Of a DNA stretch of 64,000 nucleotides, positions 33,828-41,811 are shown piece after piece. Both the position numbers and the translations under genes were made by a program. This stretch comes from Chromobacterium rhizoryzae (GTDB lineage Bacteria > Pseudomonadota > Gammaproteobacteria > Burkholderiales > Chromobacteriaceae): positions 372,001 through 436,000 of the forward strand of contig NZ_CP066126.1 in assembly GCF_020544465.1 (NCBI RefSeq), read 5' to 3'. The first letter of the stretch is position 1; the number at the start of each line of letters is the position of its first letter. The notes under the pieces were generated by a model. It was not told where the DNA came from. It saw only the letters and a list, made by a program, of their open reading frames with translations, and did no database searches.

Positions 33828-34528
33828 GCCGCCTCCTTGCGCTTGCCTTCCAGCAAGAGTCCGGCGCCGACGCCGAGCAGCGCCGCCAGCATCAGGTCCA
33901 GCTTGTAGGGCAGGCCGCGCGCCAGCAGCGCGGTCAGGCCGGCTACCGCCGCGGCCGCCAGCGTGGGTCGCTTTTTCAATTGCGGCGCGACGATGGCGGC
34001 GAAAGTGGCCACCATGGCGAAGTCCAGGCCCAGCTGCGCCAGCCCCGGCACCGAGCGCCCCAGCAGCACGCCGGCCAGCGTCCACGCCTGCCAATTGCCG
34101 TACATCGCCAGCGAGGAGCCCAGCCAATACCACTGGCCGCCGGCCGCGGCCTGGGTGCGGAAACGGTGTTCGACCACGGCGAAGGTTTCGTCGGTGAGCC
34201 AGAACGCCAGCGGCCAGCGCCAGGCCAGCGGCCATTGCCGCGCATAGGGCAGCAGGGTGGCGCTGTAGAGCGCGTGGCGCAGATTGACCACGAAAGTGGT
34301 CAGCCAGATCACCGGCAGCGCGGCGCCGGCGGCCACCAGGCTGACGGCGATGAATTGCGAGGAGCCGGCGAACACCAGCAAGGACATGGCTTGGGTGCTC
34401 AGCGGGCTGAGCCCGGCGGCGATGGCCAAGGTGCCGAAAATCACGCCGAAGGGCGCGGCGCCTATCAGCATGGGCAGGCTGTCGCGCGCGCCTTGCAAGG
34501 CCCAGGCAGCGGGGGTGGGGCGGGTCAT
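33824..34528 (-). CDS. azlC: Branched-chain amino acid exporter subunit AzlC
   Basis: Large subunit of the AzlCD exporter, 234 residues from the ATG at 34528 (an ATG seven codons earlier is possible). Residues about 15-60 read GARDSLPMLIGAAPFGVIFGTLAIAAGLSPLSTQAMSLLVFAGSSQFIAV in order, the conserved AzlC/YgaZ region; TTFVVNLRHALYSATLLPY and TDETFAV follow. Several membrane helices. It is coupled to azlD and lies downstream of an AraC-type regulator on the same strand, separated by repeat copy 5. Confidence 0.92.
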   Translation of the reverse strand: MTRPTPAAWALQGARDSLPMLIGAAPFGVIFGTLAIAAGLSPLSTQAMSLLVFAGSSQFIAVSLVAAGAALPVIWLTTFVVNLRHALYSATLLPYARQWPLAWRWPLAFWLTDETFAVVEHRFRTQAAAGGQWYWLGSSLAMYGNWQAWTLAGVLLGRSVPGLAQLGLDFAMVATFAAIVAPQLKKRPTLAAAAVAGLTALLARGLPYKLDLMLAALLGVGAGLLLEGKRKEAA

Positions 34529-34636
34529 CGGGGCGTATCCTTGCGGCAATGAGATGGATTCATCATGCCGCCGAAACCGGCCGCCGTCTTGAACGATTTT
34601 GCGGGGGATGGCCGCGTGGCTTTGAGCTGCTTCTCA

Positions 34637-34776
34637 GAGCCTGTTCAAAGTCTCGCGAGCAAGGGCGAGACAAGGCGAAAACGAGCGAAAAAGCGGAATG
34701 TACAGCTGGTACATGAGCATTTTGAGCTTGTTTTTAACGCCGTATCGCTGAAGCGCAGCAGACTTTGAACAGGTTC
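34637..34776 (+). repeat. Dispersed ~140-bp palindromic repeat, copy 5
   Basis: Terminal arms GAGCCTGTTCAAAGTCT and AGACTTTGAACAGGTTC pair along nearly their full length. They differ from copy 6 at matching positions on both arms, so pairing is conserved by paired substitution. Flanks are TCA on both sides (34634-34636 and 34777-34779), a perfect 3-bp duplication; the right TCA is the TGA stop codon of the AraC gene. It separates that gene from azlC. Confidence 0.85.
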
Positions 34777-35610
34777 TCAGCGGCGCAGGCCCAGCGCGCG
34801 TTGATAGGCGGCCGGCGCCAGGCCCACGGTGTGGCGGAAGGCGCGGGTCAGATGGGCCTGGTCGGCGAAGCCCAGGCTGAGCGCCACCGCGCCGGGCGTT
34901 TGTCCCTGCGCCAGCAATTGGCGCGCGCGATTGACGCGCAGCTGATTGCGCCAAGCCACCGGCGGCAGGCCGAAGTGCTGGCGAAACTGGCGGCACAGCT
35001 GCCAGGGCGAGAGCTGGGCCGCTTCCGCCAGCGTCTGCAGCGACAGATTGTCGCTGACGGCGTCGGCCAGCATTTGCCGCGCCAGCTCCACCGCGCGGGG
35101 GGCGGCCGCCTGCGTCTGGCCGCGCACCTGCATATGGCGTTGCAGCACCGCGCCGAACATGCGCTGCAACGCAGATTCGCGCAGCAGCCGGTCCCGGCTG
35201 TCGCGCAGCAGGCGATGCAGCTGGTCCATGCCGGCGGCCAGCGGCGCGTCCAGCACCACGGTGTCGCGAAAGTAAGGCCGGGCGTGGGCGTCGCCGCTGA
35301 TGTCGGCGGCCAGCTTTTGGAGGAAGTCCGCGGACGGATAGAAGCCGCGATAGGCCCAGCCGCGCGCGTCGGCGGTTTCGCCGGTATGCACTTCGCCGGG
35401 ATTGATCAGCACCAGCGCGCCGACGCCGGCGCGGTGGGTGCCGCCGCGGTGGCGGTAGGACTGAGCGCCCAGGGTCAGCGCGTTGACCACGTATTCTTCA
35501 TGAAAATGCGGCGGAAACACTCTTTGGGCGTAGCTGGCGTCCAGGCATTCCAAGGCGCCGATGTCGTCGGCGCGGAAGAAATCGGAACGATCGGACGCCG
35601 GGCGGGACAT
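34777..35610 (-). CDS. AraC family transcriptional regulator
   Basis: A 277-residue regulator. The N-terminal cupin-like domain contains HFHEEYVVNALTLG and LVLINPGEVHTGE, typical of AraC sensors; the C-terminal domain (about 180-277) has the two helix-turn-helix units, SLQTLAEAAQLSPWQLCRQFRQHFGLPPVAWR and VALSLGFADQAHLTRAFRHTVGLAP. Similar regulators adjoin azlCD or LysE exporters, so it probably controls azlCD in response to an amino acid. That link is inferred. Its TGA stop is the flanking triplet of repeat copy 5. Confidence 0.9.
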   Translation of the reverse strand: MSRPASDRSDFFRADDIGALECLDASYAQRVFPPHFHEEYVVNALTLGAQSYRHRGGTHRAGVGALVLINPGEVHTGETADARGWAYRGFYPSADFLQKLAADISGDAHARPYFRDTVVLDAPLAAGMDQLHRLLRDSRDRLLRESALQRMFGAVLQRHMQVRGQTQAAAPRAVELARQMLADAVSDNLSLQTLAEAAQLSPWQLCRQFRQHFGLPPVAWRNQLRVNRARQLLAQGQTPGAVALSLGFADQAHLTRAFRHTVGLAPAAYQRALGLRR

Positions 35611-35631
35611 GGCGGGGCGTCGCGGCCGGCC

Positions 35632-36276
35632 TTAGGAGCCGGCCATGAAGGTGCGGATGCCGGAACCGACGAACTGCACGCCGATGCAGATCAGCAAAAA
35701 GCCCATCAGCCGCGTCATCACTTCGCGGCCGCCGCGGCCCAGACGCTGGGCGATCAGCTGCGAGGATTTCAGCGTCAGCCACATGCCGAAGCAGGTGCCG
35801 CCGATGGCGGCGAAGGTCATCGCGAAGGCCAGCGCCTTGGCCGGCAGCGTGGTCAGTTCGGCGATCTCGGTGGAAATGCCGATGACCACGGCGATGGTGC
35901 CGGGGCCGCTGATGCCGGGCATGGCCAGCGGGAAGAAGGCGTAGTCCTCGCGTTCGCCGGTCTTGGGCGCGTTGCCCGGGTCCTGAGACAGGAACAGCAT
36001 GCGGTAGCCGAGCACGGCGACGACGAAGCCGCCGGAAATGCGCAGCGCGCCGTAGGAAATGCCGAAGGCGGACATGATCACGTTGCCGGCCAGCAGGCTG
36101 ACCACCATGATTGCGGCTGCGAACACGCAGGCGCGGCGCGCCTGATTGTCGCGCGCAGAGTCGCTCATCTCGCGGGTCAGGGTGATGAACAGCGGAATCT
36201 TGGATAGCGGGTTGGTGATGGTGATCAGGCTGAGCAGCCCGCCGAACAGGAATTGGAGCGACAACGTCTTGAGCAT
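35632..36276 (-). CDS. MarC family integral membrane protein
   Basis: A 214-residue protein with six hydrophobic segments in the MarC/UPF0056 family. Typical features are the ITITNPLSKIPLFITLT start, AFGISYGALRISGGFVVAVLGYRML, and FPLAMPGISGPGTIAVVIG. No biochemical function has been firmly established for the family, and an earlier link to multiple antibiotic resistance was not upheld. It ends 21 bp before the AraC gene start, so the two could share a transcript. Confidence 0.9.
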   Translation of the reverse strand: MLKTLSLQFLFGGLLSLITITNPLSKIPLFITLTREMSDSARDNQARRACVFAAAIMVVSLLAGNVIMSAFGISYGALRISGGFVVAVLGYRMLFLSQDPGNAPKTGEREDYAFFPLAMPGISGPGTIAVVIGISTEIAELTTLPAKALAFAMTFAAIGGTCFGMWLTLKSSQLIAQRLGRGGREVMTRLMGFLLICIGVQFVGSGIRTFMAGS

Positions 36277-36464
36277 GGCACTACGCTGATGAAGCGAACA
36301 TTACATGGAATGGACGCAGTCTGCCTGAGGCCGCGGGCCGGTGACAAGGGAAATTCTGCGGCCGGCGGCGCGAAGCGCGCGCGGCATGACATTGGCTGTG
36401 GCATTATGCCGCACAGCTGCCTGCGGCGGCTGTGCTAGAGTGCGGAAAACCCGAGGAATCCATT
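36277..36464. promoter_or_regulatory. Divergent region, marC and copper chaperone genes
   Basis: This 188-bp gap separates marC (minus) from the PCu(A)C gene (plus) and should hold both promoters. GAGGA lies 8-12 bases before the ATG at 36465. I could not fix promoter boxes or a CueR/CsoR-type copper operator. Confidence 0.4.
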
Positions 36465-36938
36465 ATGCAAAAGACATTGAGCGCCCTGTTGGGCCTGTGC
36501 CTGCTGAGCGCCGGCGCGATGGCGCACGAATTCAAGCTGGGCGATATGAAGATCGGCCATCCATGGAGCCGGGCGATGCCGGAAAGCAGCCCCACCGGCG
36601 GCGTTTACCTGTCGCTGAGCAATCGCGGCAAGGCCGCGGACAAACTGTTGTCCGCCAGCACGCCGCGCGCGGACAAGGCCGAACTGCACACCCACATCAA
36701 CGACAAGGGCGTGATGCGCATGCGCGAAGTGGCCGGCGGCGTGGCCGTGGCCGCAGGCCAGGAAGTCAAGTTCGCGCCCGGCAGCTATCACGTGATGCTG
36801 ATGGGCCTGAAGCAGCCGCTACGCGTGGGCGACCGCTTTCCGCTGACATTGCGATTCGAGAAAGCGGGCAGCGTGACCGTGGAAGTGGTGGTGGAAGACG
36901 GCGTGGCCGCCGCCGCGCCGGCCGAGCACGCGCATTGA
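36465..36938 (+). CDS. Periplasmic copper chaperone PCu(A)C family protein
   Basis: A 157-residue periplasmic protein with a signal peptide ending AMA (residues 1-20). The Cu(I) site is the family pattern of histidine and methionines: H75, M86, H109 and M111, within AELHTHINDKGVMRMREV and YHVMLMGLKQPL. PCu(A)C delivers copper to the CuA centre of cytochrome oxidases, often with Sco1. No Sco or oxidase gene is adjacent. An ATG 11 codons upstream is in frame but would spoil the signal peptide. It ends in a short His-containing tail. Confidence 0.92.
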   Translation: MQKTLSALLGLCLLSAGAMAHEFKLGDMKIGHPWSRAMPESSPTGGVYLSLSNRGKAADKLLSASTPRADKAELHTHINDKGVMRMREVAGGVAVAAGQEVKFAPGSYHVMLMGLKQPLRVGDRFPLTLRFEKAGSVTVEVVVEDGVAAAAPAEHAH

Positions 36939-37258
36939 ACGGCAAGGTGCGATGCTACCGGTAACGTTGCGCCGAAGTTACATCGTGCAGTGCAGCAATC
37001 GGCGCGGGCTGGAGTAAATGCTTTACCCCGCGCCGGCGACTGGGCAGACTTGGCCTCGGGAATGTGTTGAGAACAAGACGTCATTGCCACTGCCGGCGCC
37101 CTGAACAAGGTCAAAACGCCAAGTCTGCACAAAGAGAGAAACGATGGAGGAGCGAGCGCTTGCGCCCGCACACAACAAAATCCAGGGACGCCGGCAGTTC
37201 CTTTCCCCTCCCATGATGTATGCTGTCAGCTATCTTCTTGCCGACTGCGTTTTCCCGC
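36939..37258. other. Structured intergenic region
   Basis: This 320-bp gene-free stretch holds a bulged hairpin at 37001-37034 (GGCGCGGG/CCCGCGCC with inner GTAAA-TGC-TTTAC). A long-range stem follows, GCAGACTTGGC (37044-37054) with GCCAAGTCTGC (37118-37128), enclosing a TGTT-GAG-AACA hairpin and GGAATG/CATT-CC pairing. It could be a structured RNA, a 3' UTR or a decayed mobile repeat. I do not recognise a family. Confidence 0.4.
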
Positions 37259-37564
37259 ATGACACCCTCTATCCCCCCCGCCAAATCTCCGCGCCTGAGC
37301 ATTGAATACTGCACCGGCTGCCGCTGGCTGCTGCGCGCCGCCTGGATGGCGCAGGAGCTGCTGACCACCTTCGAGAAGGAATTGGCGGAAGTGGCCTTGC
37401 AGCCCGGCAGCGGCGGCGTGTTCCGCGTCGAACTGGACGGCGAGCTGCTGTGGGACCGCAAGGCCGACGGCGGTTTCCCCGACATCAAGCTGCTGAAGCA
37501 GCGGGTGCGCGACCGGGTGGCGCCGCAGCGTTCGCTGGGCCATAGCGACGGCGCCGTTTCCTGA
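37259..37564 (+). CDS. SelT/SelW/SelH (Rdx) family protein
   Basis: A 101-residue thioredoxin-like protein. The redox motif CTGC (C18 and C21) in IEYCTGCRWLLRAAWMAQELL replaces the CXXU of eukaryotic selenoprotein W, as usual in bacteria. GVFRVELDGELLWDRKADGGFPDIKLLKQRVRD is the family C-terminal region. The exact function is unknown; a thiol-based redox role is inferred. The ATG at 37259 gives the usual length. dinB starts 13 bp downstream. Confidence 0.88.
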   Translation: MTPSIPPAKSPRLSIEYCTGCRWLLRAAWMAQELLTTFEKELAEVALQPGSGGVFRVELDGELLWDRKADGGFPDIKLLKQRVRDRVAPQRSLGHSDGAVS

Positions 37565-37577
37565 CCCGGCCGTCGCC

Positions 37578-38735
37578 ATGAGCGAGCTGCTGCGCAAAAT
37601 CATCCACGTCGATTGCGATTGTTTCTACGCCGCCATCGAGATGCGCGACGATCCCGCCTTGCGGCCCTTGCCGCTGGCGGTGGGCGGGCGGCCGGAAAGC
37701 CGCGGCGTGATCGCCACCTGCAATTACATCGCGCGCCGCTACGGCGTGCGCTCGGCGATGTCGTCGGCGCGCGCGCTGCGCCTGTGCCCCAATCTGCTGA
37801 TTCTGCCGCCCGATATGGCGCGCTACCGCGAAGCCAGCCAGAAGATCATGCGCATCTACGAGCGCTACACGCCCTTGATCGAGCCCTTGTCGCTGGATGA
37901 AGCCTATCTGGATGTGACGGGTCAGCCGCATGAGCAGGGCAGCGCCACGCGGATGGCGGAGGCGATACGCCGCCAGATCCGCGAGGAGGTGGGCATCACC
38001 GCCTCGGCCGGCATCGCGCCCAACAAATTCCTGGCCAAGGTGGCCAGCGACTGGAACAAGCCGGACGGGCAATTCCTGATCCGGCCTCAAGACGTGGCCG
38101 GCTTCGTCGCCGCGCTGCCGGTGGAGAAGATACACGGCGTGGGCCGGGTCACTGCGCAGCGGCTGAACGAGCTGGGCATTCGGCGCTGCGGCGATATGCT
38201 GGCCTGGGAGCTGGCCGATCTGCTGCGTCACTTCGGCCGTTTCGGCGAGCGTCTCCACGAGCTGGCGCGCGGCGTGGATCCGCGGCCGGTGTCCACCGAC
38301 CGCAGCCGCAAATCGATCAGCGTCGAGGAGACCTATGCGGTGGACCTGCCCGACGTCGCCGCCTGTCTGTCCAAGCTGCCGGAGCTGATAGACCGCTTGA
38401 GCGCGCGCATCGCGCGCAGCGGCAATCCCGCGTTCAAGGGCTTGTCGGTCAAGCTCAAGTTCGACGATTTCAACCAGACCACGGTGGAACACGTCGGTGG
38501 ACAACTGTCGTCGGCGCGTTTCGGGGAACTGCTGCGAGTGGGATTCGAGCGCGGACGGCGGCCGGTGCGTCTGGTCGGCGTCGGCGTCAAGCTGGCGGAC
38601 GAGCATGACCTGCCGCGTCAGTTGCGCCTGTTCGGCCGGGACGGCCGGCCCTTGCCGGACCTGCCGGCGGCGGACGCCGCCGCGGGCGAGGCGGAGCCGC
38701 CAGCGCGAGACGCCGACCCGCCCCCGAACGGTTGA
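37578..38735 (+). CDS. dinB: DNA polymerase IV (Y family)
   Basis: Translesion polymerase of 385 residues. The palm acidic residues are in HVDCDCFYAAIEM (D near residue 10) and LSLDEAYLDV (D and E near 105). The little-finger region and helix-hairpin-helix segment (EKIHGVGRVTAQRLNELGI) follow. The last ~30 residues are Pro/Ala-rich and do not show the usual clear beta-clamp box, although LRLFGRD near residue 350 could serve. No LexA box is evident directly upstream, where it is close to the SelW-like gene. Confidence 0.94.
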   Translation: MSELLRKIIHVDCDCFYAAIEMRDDPALRPLPLAVGGRPESRGVIATCNYIARRYGVRSAMSSARALRLCPNLLILPPDMARYREASQKIMRIYERYTPLIEPLSLDEAYLDVTGQPHEQGSATRMAEAIRRQIREEVGITASAGIAPNKFLAKVASDWNKPDGQFLIRPQDVAGFVAALPVEKIHGVGRVTAQRLNELGIRRCGDMLAWELADLLRHFGRFGERLHELARGVDPRPVSTDRSRKSISVEETYAVDLPDVAACLSKLPELIDRLSARIARSGNPAFKGLSVKLKFDDFNQTTVEHVGGQLSSARFGELLRVGFERGRRPVRLVGVGVKLADEHDLPRQLRLFGRDGRPLPDLPAADAAAGEAEPPARDADPPPNG

Positions 38736-38757
38736 GGCGGGTCAGCGCAAGGCCGGA

Positions 38758-41493
38758 TCAGGGGGTTTTGAAGTCGCCGGCGTAGACCTGGAACAACTGG
38801 GCCGGGTCTATATGCTTGCGCAGCGCGGCGTTGACTTGCTCCACCGTCAGCGCGGCGATGGCGGCGTCCACCTTGGCGTTGAAGTCCATGCCGCGGCCGA
38901 TCTGCAATTGGCCGTCCAGAGCGCCGCTCAGCGCGCCGTCCTGAGCGCGGGCGATTTCCCTTTCCTGCTGCAGCGCTTTCTTGGCGTCGGTCAGCTCGGT
39001 GGCGTTGACGCCGTCGCGGATGAAGTGGGCCAATTCCTCGGCCACCCCCTGTTTCAGCTTGTCCAGATTCTGCGGCGCGTAAATGGCCACCAGGCTCAGG
39101 CTGGCCACCGGCTCGAAGCTGCCGGCCTTGAACTGGCTGCCGGCGTAGTAGCTGATGCCGTCCTTCTGACGCAGGCGGTCCAACAGCCGCGATTTGACGC
39201 CGCCGCCCAGAATCTTGTTGGCGACCAGCATCGCCGGGTAGTCGGCGTCGCTGTCACGCATCGCCAGCGGCGCGGTGGCCAGGTAGAAGGCGTTGGCCTT
39301 GTCCTTGGCCAGCAGTTGCCGCTGGCCCGGTTTGGCCGGCGGCAGCTGGCTGGGCGCGCGGCTGTACGCCACAGGGCTGTTCCAGCCGCCGAACAGTTTT
39401 TGCAGCTGGCTTTGCGCCGCCTTGGCGTCGAAGTCGCCGACCAGGGCGAAGCGGGCGTGGTTGGCGCCGTAGAACTGGCGGTGGAAGCGCTTCAGATCGT
39501 CCAGCTTGGCGGCTTTCAATTCGGCGGCGGCCTCGTCCAGCGTCGGACGGTAGCGCAGATCGCCCTTGCGATAGATATTGAGCGCCTGGCCCACGGCCTG
39601 GGTGGCCATGGCCTGAGGCTCGTTGCGCTGGGCGTCGATGGCGGTCAGCTCCTCCTTGCGCAGCAGTTCGAACTCCCGTTCCGGGAAGCTGGGCTGCTTG
39701 AGCAGGCTGGCGATCAGGTCCAGCAAGGCCGGCAGATGCGTGCGGGTGGTTTCAAAGTCCACGCTGACTTCTTGGCCGGAGCCGGAGATGCTGAGCTTGG
39801 CTTTCAATTGGTCCAGGCGATTGCTGATTTCGGCGCGGCTGAGTTTGCCGCTGCCGCGCTCCAGCATGTCGGCGGCGAGGCCGGGAACGGCGCCGCGGCC
39901 GAACAGGCTTTTCTCGTCGCCGAAGGCGAGGCTGAAGCTGCCGTTGACGGTTTCGCCGCGGGTCTTCTTGGCCAGCAAGGCCAGCTTGGCGCCGTTGGCG
40001 AGCGTGGTTTTCTCGGTGCGGGCGTCGATATTGGCCGGGCTGGGGTCGAAGGCTTCGCCCTGGCTGATCGCGGCGCGGCCCTTGTAGCCGTCCACCAGCT
40101 TGGCCACGTCCGGCGTGGCCGGGATCACGCTGCGTTCCGGTTTGGCGGTGGGCACGAACTGGCCGTAGGTGCGGTTGGACGGCTTGAAGTAATTCTCGGC
40201 CGCCCGTTCCACGTCCTTGACGCTCAGCGCCTCGATGCGGTCGCGGGTCAGGAAGAACAATCGCCAGTCGCCCTTGGCGATGGCTTCGGACATTTCCACC
40301 GCCAGCTGCTGCGGATCGTTCAAGGTCTTGTCGATCTCATTGAGCAGGCTGGCCTTGGCGCGCTTGAGTTCAGCCTCGGTCACCGGCTTGCTCTTGAAGC
40401 CTTCGATGGCGGCGAGCAGGGCCTGGCGCGCGTCGGCCAGCTTCTGTCCCTTGTTCAACTCCGCCCAGAAAATGATGTAGCCGGGTTCGGCCAGCGCAAA
40501 GGGCCAGGCCTCGACGCCTACGGCTTTCTTGCCGCCCACCAGCGCCTGGTACAGCCGGCCGTTGGGCGTGCTGGCCAGGATGTCGGCCAGCGCGAGGACG
40601 GCGGCCGCGTCCGGGTGGCTGCCGGCGGAGATCGGATAGAGCACTGCGGCCAGCTGGGTGTCGCCGACGCGCTCCACGGTGAGTTCGCGCGCGCCGTCGC
40701 GCTGCGGTTCTTCGGTCCAGGTTGGCGTCAGCTGGCGCTGCGGCTTGGCGATCTTGCCGAAGGCCTGCTGGACGACGGCCAGCGTCGCCGCCGGGTCGAA
40801 CTTGCCGCTGATCATCAGCACCGCGTTGTCCGGCTGGTAGTACTTGCGGTAGAAGGCCTGCAGATTGTCGATGCGGACCTTTTCCACGTCCGAGCGCGCG
40901 CCTATGGTGTTGTGGCCGTAGTTGTGCCAGTCGTAACTGACCGCGGTCATCTGCTTCCACAGCACGCGGCGGGGATTGTTCTCCCCCATCTCCATTTCAT
41001 TGCGCACCACCGAGAACTCGGTGTCCAGATCGCTCCTGGCGATCTTGCTGTTGACCATGCGGTCCGCTTCCATCTCCAGCGCCCAGCGCAGATTGGCGTC
41101 GCTGGCGGGGAAGGTTTCGTAGTAGTTGGTGCGGTCCAGGAAGGTGGTGCCGTTGAACTGCATGCCGCGCTTGCCCAGCTCCTGCATCAGATTGCCGCTG
41201 CTGGGCGTGCCCTTGAACAGCATGTGCTCCAGCAAGTGGGCCATGCCGGTTTCGCCATAGCTTTCGTGGCGGCTGCCCACCAGATAGGTGATGTTGACGG
41301 TGGTGGTGGGCTTGGAGGCGTCCGGCGCCAGCAGGACGCGCAGGCCGTTGGGCAGCCGGTATTCGGTGACGCCTTCCACGCTGGTGTAGGCTTGCAGCTG
41401 GCTTTGGCTGGCGGCGGCGGGTTCGGCGGCGATGGCCGGCAGGGCGTGGCCCAGGGACAGGGCGAGCAGCAGGCTCAGGGTCTTGATGCGCAT
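38758..41493 (-). CDS. M16 family zinc metallopeptidase, fused two-half type
   Basis: A 911-residue periplasmic protease with a signal peptide (ending AIAA near residue 23). The inverted zinc motif HLLEH is at 86-90 in GMAHLLEHMLFKGT, with the downstream third-ligand region in LEMEADRMVNSKI. The second half (about 480-911) repeats the M16 fold without a zinc site, as in pitrilysin-like and PqqL-like enzymes, so both halves sit in one chain. It probably degrades peptides in the periplasm. The promoter region upstream runs into repeat copy 6. Confidence 0.9.
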   Translation of the reverse strand: MRIKTLSLLLALSLGHALPAIAAEPAAASQSQLQAYTSVEGVTEYRLPNGLRVLLAPDASKPTTTVNITYLVGSRHESYGETGMAHLLEHMLFKGTPSSGNLMQELGKRGMQFNGTTFLDRTNYYETFPASDANLRWALEMEADRMVNSKIARSDLDTEFSVVRNEMEMGENNPRRVLWKQMTAVSYDWHNYGHNTIGARSDVEKVRIDNLQAFYRKYYQPDNAVLMISGKFDPAATLAVVQQAFGKIAKPQRQLTPTWTEEPQRDGARELTVERVGDTQLAAVLYPISAGSHPDAAAVLALADILASTPNGRLYQALVGGKKAVGVEAWPFALAEPGYIIFWAELNKGQKLADARQALLAAIEGFKSKPVTEAELKRAKASLLNEIDKTLNDPQQLAVEMSEAIAKGDWRLFFLTRDRIEALSVKDVERAAENYFKPSNRTYGQFVPTAKPERSVIPATPDVAKLVDGYKGRAAISQGEAFDPSPANIDARTEKTTLANGAKLALLAKKTRGETVNGSFSLAFGDEKSLFGRGAVPGLAADMLERGSGKLSRAEISNRLDQLKAKLSISGSGQEVSVDFETTRTHLPALLDLIASLLKQPSFPEREFELLRKEELTAIDAQRNEPQAMATQAVGQALNIYRKGDLRYRPTLDEAAAELKAAKLDDLKRFHRQFYGANHARFALVGDFDAKAAQSQLQKLFGGWNSPVAYSRAPSQLPPAKPGQRQLLAKDKANAFYLATAPLAMRDSDADYPAMLVANKILGGGVKSRLLDRLRQKDGISYYAGSQFKAGSFEPVASLSLVAIYAPQNLDKLKQGVAEELAHFIRDGVNATELTDAKKALQQEREIARAQDGALSGALDGQLQIGRGMDFNAKVDAAIAALTVEQVNAALRKHIDPAQLFQVYAGDFKTP

Positions 41494-41671
41494 GCGGTGG
41501 CGTTTCCTCTGGCATGAATGCGGGATGGCGGCGTGCGATGGCGCCGGAATGCTATAGGCTTGCGATTTTGCTTGCCTTCGTCAAGTCGGAAACCTTCCGG
41601 GCATGACGTAAGTCTGGGGCAAACAGGGGTAGGCCGCCGCGGCGGGGCATTGGTTCCCGCCATGGAACTTA

Positions 41672-41811
41672 GAGCCTGTTTACGATCTCGCGAGCAAGAG
41701 CGAGACAAGGCGGAAATGACCGAAGAAGCGGAATGTACATACGGTACATGAGCATTCTGAGGTCATTTCCAACGCCGTATCGCCGAAGCGCAGCAGATCG
41801 TAAACAGGCTC
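41672..41811 (+). repeat. Dispersed ~140-bp palindromic repeat, copy 6 (best preserved)
   Basis: Terminal arms GAGCCTGTTTACGATCT and AGATCGTAAACAGGCTC are perfect 17-bp inverted repeats. Inner arms GGAAATGACC and GGTCATTTCC are a perfect 10-bp pair, and TGTAC/GTACA surround the centre. A local TCTCGC/GCGAGA hairpin lies in the left arm. Flanks are TTA (41669-41671) and TCA (41812-41814); the latter is the rodA stop codon TGA. Confidence 0.88.

Noticed and set aside
36939..37258. Integron attC site
   Set aside because: The long inverted repeat lacks the RYYYAAC and GTTRRRY core sites, and no cassette-type genes adjoin.
38497..41517. 1006-residue plus-strand frame opposite the M16 protease
   Set aside because: The minus-strand product has a signal peptide and intact HLLEH motif; the plus frame shows no family features.
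5669..41811. CRISPR array
   Set aside because: The repeats are dispersed over 36 kb between genes, are much longer than CRISPR repeats and have no regular spacers or cas genes nearby.
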